Part shown: positions 33,806 through 38,991 of the stretch, in pieces
Layout of the letters: every line of letters starts with the position of its first letter
Numbering within the stretch: position 1 is the first letter of the stretch
Source of the DNA: Acidimicrobiales bacterium
GTDB lineage: Bacteria > Actinomycetota > Acidimicrobiia > Acidimicrobiales > GCA-2861595
DNA length: 38,991 bases
NCBI GenBank assembly: GCA_036262515.1
Contig: DATAIT010000129.1
Coordinates: 1 to 38,991, forward strand
Reading direction: 5' to 3'
The notes under the pieces: model-generated
What the model was told of the DNA's origin: nothing
Databases searched by the model: none
Seen by the model: only the letters and a program-made list of their open reading frames with translations
Translations under genes and position numbers: made by a program

Positions 33806-33894
33806 CGCGCCAGGCCTCGAGTCCCCACGCTGCGCCCGAGGGCCGGCGGCCGCGCGCCGGTGCGTGGCGCCCGGCTGTGGTGCACCATGACTGG

Positions 33895-34371
33895 ATGCGA
33901 CGACTCACGCATTACGTGTTCAGGAGCGTGTGGACGGTCGACGCACCGCTCGACGACATCCGACCCGTGCTGGCCGATGTCCGCACCTACCCGGCGTGGT
34001 GGCCCGAGATCCGCTCGGTGACGGATCTCGGCGGCGGTCGCTTCGAGATGGTGGCCCGGTCGCTGCTGCCCTACGAGTTGCGCTTCGTGAGCGAGGAGGA
34101 CACGGCGATGCGGGGTTCGGGCGTCATCGGCGCCCGGCTGTCGGGTGAACTCGAGGGATTCGCCCGCTGGACCACGGAGCAGGTGGGTGCGACCAGCAGG
34201 TTGGTGTACGACCAGGAGGTGGAGACGCGCAAGGCGCTGCTCAACGCCTTGGCCCCCGTCGCCCGGCCCGGCTTCCGGTTCAACCACTTCCTGATGATGC
34301 GCCATGGGCGAACCGGCCTGCGGACGTTCATGGCCGGCTACCGCCGCGGGCAGGGCTCCGCCGGCTCCTGA
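33895..34371 (+). CDS. SRPBCC/polyketide-cyclase-like (START-fold) protein
   Basis: 158 aa. The helix-grip fold is indicated by FRSVWTVDAPLDDIRPVLAD, VRTYPAWWPEIRSVTDLGGG, RFEMVARSLLPYELRFVS and a C-terminal helix HFLMMRHGRTGLRTFMAGY. Members bind hydrophobic ligands in a central cavity; some are cyclases or lipid carriers, others unknown. ATG 33895 gives the complete first strand. A second ATG at 33887 is out of frame. It converges on the CPBP protease gene. Confidence 0.85.
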   Translation: MRRLTHYVFRSVWTVDAPLDDIRPVLADVRTYPAWWPEIRSVTDLGGGRFEMVARSLLPYELRFVSEEDTAMRGSGVIGARLSGELEGFARWTTEQVGATSRLVYDQEVETRKALLNALAPVARPGFRFNHFLMMRHGRTGLRTFMAGYRRGQGSAGS

Positions 34372-34433
34372 GCGAGGGGCCACCCACGACATTCCCGGCC
34401 GTGGCGGATGCTCGGGCCCGGCCCTGGACCGCC

Positions 34434-35255
34434 TCAGAGGACGATGGTGAGAACGGCCACCGTGAAGAACACGGTCTGGCCGCTGTGGACGGCAATGCCC
34501 ATCAGCGCGCTCCGGTACCGCTTGGTCGGGTACGCCATGGTGAAGATTCCGGCCAGCGACGGCAGGATCACCCACGGCTCGTGCAGATGGTACGCAGCGA
34601 AGAGCATGCCGTTGACGACCCAGTCCCGATCACCGAATGCGCCGTTCATCCTGGGCAGGAGGAAGCCGCGGAACAACAGCGCCTCACCGAGGACCGTGTT
34701 GAGGACCAACATCACCACGATGAGCGCGAACCAGGCCCACGCCCCGTGGAGGAAGCTCTGCCCGGCGTCCGACTCGAGAAACGCGCCGAGGTCGCGAGTG
34801 GCCGGCACGGGGAGCCGGGGGATGAGCTGCTCGGCGGCGAGACCGATGGTCAAGGGGAGGACCAAGAGCCACAGCCTCCCTCCGGTTCGACCCGTCCGCG
34901 GGCTCCGGGGAGAGCGCAGCCACAGCACGTCCCGGAGGGTGGTCCATCGAAGGTTGCCCTGTTCGCGCCACACCAGCGCGAGGACGAGCACGAACTGCCA
35001 GGCCAGGCCGGCGGCGATGCAGATGATGAGGGCGCGGGTGAGGCGCAGCTGTCCACCGAGCGCGTCGGCCAGCCGGGGAGCGCCGATCCATGCCAGAGCA
35101 CCCATCGGCAGCGCGGCGGCGGCCCAGATGCCCAGGATCGACGTTCGGGTGTACTGCGGGATGGCGATCTCCGGAACGGCGGGACCGGCGGAGGACGAGG
35201 AGCTGGCCTCGATCTCGAAGCGGCGTCGGGTCGGCGTGCGGGTGGTTGTCGTCAT
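34434..35255 (-). CDS. CPBP-family intramembrane protease, first motif altered
   Basis: 273 aa with about eight transmembrane helices. The Abi/Rce1-like CPBP domain occupies the C-terminal part: GEALLFRGFLLPRM (motif 1), FAAYHLHEPW (F-x-x-x-H, motif 2) and GIAVHSGQTVFF (motif 3). Motif 1 normally reads EExxxR; here the second Glu is Ala while the first Glu and the Arg remain. The first Glu is the catalytic one in Rce1, so activity may persist. Substrates in bacteria are mostly unknown (peptide maturation or bacteriocin immunity in some). ATG 35255 starts before a Ser/Thr-rich cytoplasmic tail. It is divergent from the response regulator. Confidence 0.88.
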   Translation of the reverse strand: MTTTTRTPTRRRFEIEASSSSSAGPAVPEIAIPQYTRTSILGIWAAAALPMGALAWIGAPRLADALGGQLRLTRALIICIAAGLAWQFVLVLALVWREQGNLRWTTLRDVLWLRSPRSPRTGRTGGRLWLLVLPLTIGLAAEQLIPRLPVPATRDLGAFLESDAGQSFLHGAWAWFALIVVMLVLNTVLGEALLFRGFLLPRMNGAFGDRDWVVNGMLFAAYHLHEPWVILPSLAGIFTMAYPTKRYRSALMGIAVHSGQTVFFTVAVLTIVL

Positions 35256-35352
35256 ACGACGAGGATGCTCCCCGACGACGCCGTCGTCGTCCGCTTCGCG
35301 GCTATTGCCGGTACTCCTCCCGGCGGTGTGTCGCGCCCCGGCCAGGCCCACA

Positions 35353-35372
35353 CGTACATCTCGGGATGTACG
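35353..35372. promoter_or_regulatory. Inverted repeat between the protease and response regulator genes
   Basis: CGTACATC (35353-35360) and GATGTACG (35365-35372) form a perfect 8-bp inverted repeat with a 4-base spacer, about 150 bases upstream of the regulator ATG and 100 bases upstream of the protease ATG. LuxR-type regulators bind such 18-20-bp dyads. It is a reasonable site for the neighbouring regulator. Confidence 0.45.
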
Positions 35373-35524
35373 CGTGCCTCCTGCCCGGGGAGCCCTGCCG
35401 CCCGGCCCCGACTGATAGGAATGCGCACGCGCGTCGCCATGACGGCGACGGGCTCGTGCCGGCCTCGGGCACCTCGCCGTTCCCGAGTCCCGTCGCAGCT
35501 GCGCCACGAGGGGGAACCGGTCCC

Positions 35525-36199
35525 ATGATCCGAGTTGCCGTCGCCGACGACCAGGGGTTGGTTCGAGGCGGCTTCGCCGTGCTGCTGCGCACGGCCGGGG
35601 ACTTCGAGGTGGTCGGTGAGGCGGCCGACGGTCGCGCTGCTGTCGACCTCGTGGCGCGGACGCGGCCGGACGTCATCCTCATGGACATCCGAATGCCCGA
35701 GATCGACGGCGTCGAAGCCACCCGGCGCATCACCGGCGACGCCCGCCTGTCCGCGACACGCGTCCTCATCGTCACGACCTTCGACCACGACGCCTACGTG
35801 TTCGACGCCCTGCGGGCGGGGGCCAGCGGCTTCCTGCTCAAGGACACGCTCCCCGACGACCTCCTGGCCGCCGTGCGCGTCGTCGCCGGGGGTGACGCCC
35901 TCCTGGCGCCTAGTGTGACGCGGCGCCTCGTCGAGGAGTTCGTCGGCCGCTCCGAGGCCCCCACGGTCGAATTACCGCCCGAGTTCGGCCTCTTGACGCC
36001 GCGTGAGACCGAGGTCCTCGCCGCCGTTGCCCGAGGCCTCTCGAACGCCGAGATCGCGGAGCAGCTGTTCATGTCCCACGGGACGGCGAAGACCCACGTG
36101 AGCCGGCTGCTCACCAAGCTCGATGCCCGGGACCGGGCACAGCTGGTGGTGATCGCCTACGAAGCCGGCGTGGTGACGCCCGGGTTCCTGGAGGGCTGA
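35525..36199 (+). CDS. NarL/FixJ-type response regulator without an adjacent kinase
   Basis: 224 aa. The receiver domain (1-120) has the acidic pair ADDQ (Asp8, Asp9), the phospho-acceptor in DVILMDIRMPEIDG (Asp54), Thr in VTTFDHDAYVF, and Lys in SGFLLKDTLPDDL. The LuxR-type helix-turn-helix (about 155-215) reads LTPRETEVLAAVARGLSNAE, IAEQLFMSHGTAKTHVSRLL. It should bind DNA as a dimer after phosphorylation. ATG 35525 has GAGGGGGAA upstream. No histidine kinase lies next to it, unlike most members, which are paired. The divergent CPBP protease and the dyad between them are possible targets. Confidence 0.94.
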   Translation: MIRVAVADDQGLVRGGFAVLLRTAGDFEVVGEAADGRAAVDLVARTRPDVILMDIRMPEIDGVEATRRITGDARLSATRVLIVTTFDHDAYVFDALRAGASGFLLKDTLPDDLLAAVRVVAGGDALLAPSVTRRLVEEFVGRSEAPTVELPPEFGLLTPRETEVLAAVARGLSNAEIAEQLFMSHGTAKTHVSRLLTKLDARDRAQLVVIAYEAGVVTPGFLEG

Positions 36200-36383
36200 A
36201 GGTCGCGCCCTCAAGAGGCCCGAACCAGCCGCGGCCCCTTCCGGCCGAAGGGTGCGCAACTAGCGGGATTGGTGCAATTTGCCCATCCCGACAGCGATGA
36301 CCCGAGACCGAGATCAGGCGCGTGCCTCGAGGTCCGTCGAACGCCGAGATCGCTGGCGACGATCCCCCGTCGATAGATGCGCT

Positions 36384-36410
36384 GAAAACATCCGGATTCC
36401 GGATGTTTTC
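36384..36410. terminator. 27-bp palindromic hairpin, probable bidirectional terminator
   Basis: GAAAACATCCGGA (36384-36396) and TCCGGATGTTTTC (36398-36410) are perfect 13-bp arms around one T. A-rich and T-rich arm ends give a terminator-like base and T-run in both directions. It lies 185 bases after the response regulator stop. A protein-binding dyad is the alternative. Confidence 0.55.
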
Positions 36411-36456
36411 CGCGCACCTGTCCGGAGGACCCCGCCCCGTCACCAGGGCGCTTTCC

Positions 36457-36501
36457 GGTGGGCGCTGAGGACTCGAACCCCCGGCCCCTTGCTTGTAAGG
36501 G
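36457..36501 (-). other. tRNA 3'-half remnant, likely attachment site (att)
   Basis: On the minus strand the sequence reads from an anticodon-loop-like CCCTTACAAG through GGGGTTCGAGTCC (T arm, with one base lost in its 3' side) to GCGCCCACC (acceptor 3' side and CC). It aligns best with the 3' half of a tRNA-Val(TAC). The matching 5' acceptor, D arm and 5' anticodon stem are absent upstream on that strand, so this is not a functional tRNA. Tyrosine integrases commonly use the tRNA 3' half as the crossover core, leaving such a copy at one end. A frameshifted integrase begins 400 bases away. Confidence 0.6.
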
Positions 36502-36899
36502 AACTCGACGAGCGTCCACGAGCGCGCCTGACGGCCCGCGAGCACTCTCTGGTAACTGGAGTTATCGGAGACCTCTCGTTCTGCCGCAAGGGATCCTCCG
36601 TCCATGCTCGTCGCCCGAGTTTCGTCCAGTGCCAGCACGTCCCCTGGTTGGCGACGAGCCTCGCGGCACCGCAGTTGGCTACGTTCGTGGCTACGTCGCG
36701 ACCGAAGACTCGGGAGGGACCCGGGCGCGGTGCCCCAGATATCGCCGGCTCGGTCCGCCGGTCACCTGGCGGGTTCGCGGCATTGGTCTGTCGATAGGGG
36801 CAGCGTCTTGCGCCCGCTCGTACCGTCGACGGTGACGAACCGAGCTGGGCGCGAACCGCCTCGGCTCGAGCCCGGCTCTCGAGTGAGAGGAGAGCCGCC

Positions 36900-37840
36900 A
36901 TGGCGGACTCGACGTCCCTTGTCCTGTACGACCCCCGCACCGCCGACCCGGAGGTGATCGCCCCTCGCCGGCTTCCTGGCCGGCTACAGCGGGCGCACCC
37001 GTGAGGCGTACGCCCTGGACCTGCGCCAGTTCTTCGCCTGGTGCAAGGATCGCCAGCTGCGACTGTTCGACGCCCACCGCACCGACATCGAGCTGTACGC
37101 CCGCGACCTCGAGGAGCACGGCAAGGCCAAGGCCACCATCGGCCGGCGGCTGTCGACCATCGCCGGGTTCTACCGCTACGCCGCCGAGGAGGGACTCATC
37201 GAGCACTCCCCGGCCGTCCACGTCCGCCGGCCCCGCCTCGACTACGAGTCGCACGCCGTGGGCCTGGACCGCAATGAGCTGGGCGCCTTCCTGGTGGCGG
37301 CCGGCCTGGCATCAGCCCAGGCCCACGCCCTGGCCTCGCTGCTGGCCCTCAACGGTCTGCGCATCTCCGAGGCCCTCGGGGCGAACATCGAGAACCTCGG
37401 CCTCGAGCGGGGGCACCGCACCCTGCTCGTGCACCGCAAGGGCGGCAAAGACGGTGACCATCCCGCTGGCACCCCGTACGGCCCGGGCCGTCGACCTGGC
37501 CATCGGCGACCGACTCGACGGCCCCATCTTCGTGGATGTCTCCGGCGCCCGTCTGCGTCGCGATGCGGCAGCCAGGATGGTGCGCCGCCTGGCCAGGCGG
37601 GCCGGCATCGCGAAGCGGATCGGCCCCCACAGCCTGCGGCACTCCTTCATCACCGCCGCCCTCGATGCCGGCGTGCCGCTGCGTGACGTGCAGGAGGCGG
37701 CCTCCCATGCCGACCCCCGCACCACCATGCGCTACGACCGGGCCCGCCAGTCCCTGGACCGTCACGCCATCTACATCGTGGCCACCTTCGTGGCCGGCGC
37801 CTCCCGGGGCGACGCCGGCCCCGCTTCTCGGCACCGGTAG
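36900..37840 (+). pseudogene. Tyrosine recombinase, full length with two one-base frameshifts
   Basis: ATG 36900 has a GAGAGGAGAG ribosome site. The protein reads MADSTSLVLYDPRTADPEVI, then (after an extra C in the CCCC run near 36963) AGFLAGYSGRTREAYALDL with the core-binding domain (TIGRRLSTIAGFYRYAAEEG) and GLRISEALGANIENL with the catalytic Arg. After an extra A in the AAA run near 37447 it continues TVTIPLAPRTARAVDLAIG, GPHSLRHSFITAALDAG (H-x-x-R-H), EAASHADPRTTMRYDRA (His and Tyr nucleophile). All catalytic residues are present. Both defects sit in homopolymers, so either recent inactivation or sequencing error is possible. It is distinct from the truncated recombinase at 2796-3656. Confidence 0.85.
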
Positions 37841-38039
37841 TAGCCCGTGACGCGGAGCGCCGGCGGCCGGCGCTCCGTATCTCCTTGTCGGACCGGGCGC
37901 TCATGCCGTGCGGCTCACCGAATCGCTGGCCAGAGCCGCTCCCGAGCCGGCAGTCGGCGCGCGCTCCAGCGCTGACCTCGGCGAGCGCTGCTGGCTCACG
38001 TCGACGCTGATGTGTGGCCCCGTTGGGACCACGTCCGGC

Positions 38040-38045
38040 TATGAT
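38040..38045 (+). promoter_or_regulatory. -10 box of a leaderless two-gene operon
   Basis: TATGAT (38040-38045) is followed by 7 bases and the ATG at 38053. The in-frame ATG at 38041 lies inside the box, which argues for the start at 38053. No ribosome site precedes either ATG. Confidence 0.55.
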
Positions 38046-38052
38046 TGGGCCG

Positions 38053-38214
38053 ATGGTTCGCGTTGAGTTTGAGCGGGTCGAAGCTCTTGAGTTGCTCGGC
38101 ATGACCCTCGCGCACATGAATAACGCCGAGGCACGGGGCGAGATTTCTCCGCGCGTCGCCTTGCTGATGGCCATCCGGGACAAGCTTGCCCTCGCGCTTC
38201 GGGAGGAGCCATGA
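38053..38214 (+). CDS. 53-aa small protein coupled to a helix-turn-helix protein
   Basis: MVRVEFERVEALELLGMTLA, then NNAEARGEISPRVALLMAIR and KLALALREEP. Mostly helical and charged; no family recognised. The ATG is supported by a TATGAT box at leaderless spacing. Its stop overlaps the start of the next gene (ATGA, 38211-38214). Codon use is less GC-extreme than the core genes, which fits imported DNA. Confidence 0.6.
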   Translation: MVRVEFERVEALELLGMTLAHMNNAEARGEISPRVALLMAIRDKLALALREEP

Positions 38215-38471
38215 CGTACAGCGACGCACAGGTGGAGGCAGCCAACGCAACCATGGAGAAGCATCGGGGTGGCGACACCGGCGAGCTCGGTGCAGCCCTC
38301 GCCGTCGTGGGCTTGAGTGCGGAGCGAGCAGCCAAGGAAGCTCAGATCCGGGATGACATGATCCGAGTCGCACACCGCTCCGGCGCCTCGCTCCGCCAAC
38401 TCGCCGAGGTCGCTGGCTTGGACCGCAAGACCGTGACAGCGATCGTGGCCGCCACCAACACGAAGGACTGA
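38211..38471 (+). CDS. 86-aa protein with a C-terminal helix-turn-helix
   Basis: The N-terminal part (DAQVEAANATMEKHRGGDTG, LAVVGLSAERAAKEAQIR) is helical. The C-terminal 35 residues, MIRVAHRSGASLRQLAEVAG then LDRKTVTAIVAATN, have the spacing of a helix-turn-helix of the sigma-region-4/resolvase kind. It overlaps the preceding gene by 4 bases. The pair resembles the size and layout of small toxin-antitoxin or phage regulatory modules, but no toxin motif is seen, so function is unassigned. Confidence 0.65.
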   Translation: MTYSDAQVEAANATMEKHRGGDTGELGAALAVVGLSAERAAKEAQIRDDMIRVAHRSGASLRQLAEVAGLDRKTVTAIVAATNTKD

Positions 38472-38857
38472 CCGCGGGCCTGCGTGAACGAGGTGCCGTT
38501 GTACGCGCCCAGGCCGACGACCGACTGGATGACCGCTCCGGCGCCGACGCCGCTCGCTATCACCAACTCGGCGTGGCCGTCGGGTCGGGAACCAGCACGA
38601 GGCGCGCTGCAGAGTCGGCTCGTGCGTTGGCCCCCGCCAGGAGCGCATGACTTCTCCCGTCGACCTCTTTACCGTCCGAACAGGCGGAGCAGGACACCGG
38701 TGAGCGCCGCGTAGGGGCCGCTGCCCTCGTACGCGTCTCGCGGCTTCGAGGTGCGCCATGACGAGTGCAAGAACTGCCAGTTTCGAGGCATCTCGTCTGG
38801 CTTCGCCTTGGGTAGCCGAGTCCTGCCCCGGCGCTTCATGCCACCTGATCCCACTGG
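38472..38857. other. Spacer between the small operon and the group II intron
   Basis: No gene can be supported. A minus-strand frame (38669-38854) begins near the intron 3' end and ends LLRLFGR, and might be exon sequence of an interrupted gene, but it has no recognisable motif. Other frames are low complexity. This would be the 3' exon side of the intron. Confidence 0.4.
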
Positions 38858-38939
38858 TAGTCAGGGGCGCGGTGCCGTTGCCGGCCCGTTTCCCCATCCC
38901 CCTTTCAATCCGTGCATGCGGTTCTCCCGCACACGGCTT
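38858..38939 (-). mobile_element. Group II intron 3' end (domains V and VI), body beyond the edge
   Basis: On the minus strand, domain V is visible at 38939-38907: the AGC catalytic triad in AAGCCGTGTGCGG, a GAGA-type tetraloop, and the returning strand CCGCATGCACGGATT with the usual two-base bulge. Domain VI follows: GGGG/CCCC base stem, CGG/CCG, then GCCG-GCAA-CGGC with a GNRA loop, and the 3' terminus about CTGACTACC (38858-38864). Domain V is 33 bases rather than 34. The reverse transcriptase and the 5' part should lie right of 38991. Group II introns splice themselves and move by reverse transcription into DNA. Whether this copy is complete cannot be told. Confidence 0.72.
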
Positions 38940-38991
38940 ACCGACGGTCGTCTGAACATGGTTACGCAGCCTTCGGGTAGCGGATGGTGCC

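Larger units (their letters stand above)
36200..36899. other. Gene-free 700-base junction between core genes and mobile DNA
   Basis: No supportable gene; frames are Arg/Ser-rich shadows. It holds a 27-bp palindrome (36384-36410) and a tRNA 3'-half remnant (36457-36501). The stretch 36502-36899 shows nothing else I can name. The position, just before an integrase gene, is typical of the edge of an integrated element. Confidence 0.55.

Noticed and set aside
36457-36501. A functional tRNA-Val gene
   Set aside because: Only the 3' half is present; the 5' acceptor strand, D arm and a pairing anticodon stem are missing and the T stem has lost a base.
38342-38566. Minus-strand 74-aa frame starting MVIASGVGAGAVIQSVVG
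   Set aside because: No ribosome site, runs antisense to the helix-turn-helix gene, and its second half is an Arg/Ser-rich shadow.

Overview
The window is very GC-rich, with dense, often 4-bp-overlapping genes, many GTG starts and several apparently leaderless genes. It encodes typical actinobacterial families: a choice-of-anchor-P-like secreted protein, a PxKF/PKD secreted protein, Asp23-AmaP-DUF6286-like envelope-stress proteins, a CdsZ-like zinc ribbon protein and a two-domain penicillin-binding protein. This suggests a high-GC actinobacterium, plausibly near Acidimicrobiia. The placement is inferred from gene content only.

There are three zones. Left flank (about 1-6,500) is a scrap-yard of mobile and accessory DNA: an IS110-family transposase running off the left edge with a structured non-coding stretch upstream (candidate bridge RNA), an ankyrin-repeat pseudogene, an intact MazEF-type toxin-antitoxin pair with an iterated operator, an N-terminally truncated tyrosine recombinase, a decayed VapBC-like pair and a MobF-type relaxase/helicase broken by stops, frameshifts and deletions.

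The middle (about 6,700-36,200) is intact and looks chromosomal. In order it holds: an XRE regulator with a 4-TM protein; three secreted proteins (1,386, 509 and 181 aa) whose neighbouring transcription units are separated by strong hairpins; a DrrAB-type ABC exporter divergent from a MarR regulator; an operon of a class A penicillin-binding protein, a C4 zinc ribbon coiled-coil protein and a DUF457-like membrane protein; Hsp20; a cupredoxin lipoprotein; two tiny membrane proteins; a SNF2-family helicase with a small coupled partner; a PLP-dependent decarboxylase-family enzyme; a UvrD-like helicase with a C-terminal HRDC-like domain; a seven-gene Asp23/Gls24 operon containing a J-domain protein; an unknown 125-aa protein; an SRPBCC protein; a CPBP intramembrane protease; and an orphan NarL/FixJ response regulator.

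The right flank (about 36,400-38,991) is mobile again: a 27-bp palindrome, a tRNA 3'-half remnant that looks like an attachment site, a full-length but frameshifted tyrosine recombinase, a coupled pair of tiny genes (one helix-turn-helix) and, at the edge, domains V and VI of a group II intron on the minus strand whose body lies outside the window.

The most distinctive observations are the group II intron 3' end, the IS110 upstream RNA-like structure, the four-fold helically phased repeat over the toxin-antitoxin promoter, the recurrent TANNNT-N6/8-start arrangement (leaderless transcripts), and the J-domain gene embedded in the Asp23 operon. No CRISPR array, rRNA or complete tRNA was seen. 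I do not see a clearly new defence or biosynthetic system.
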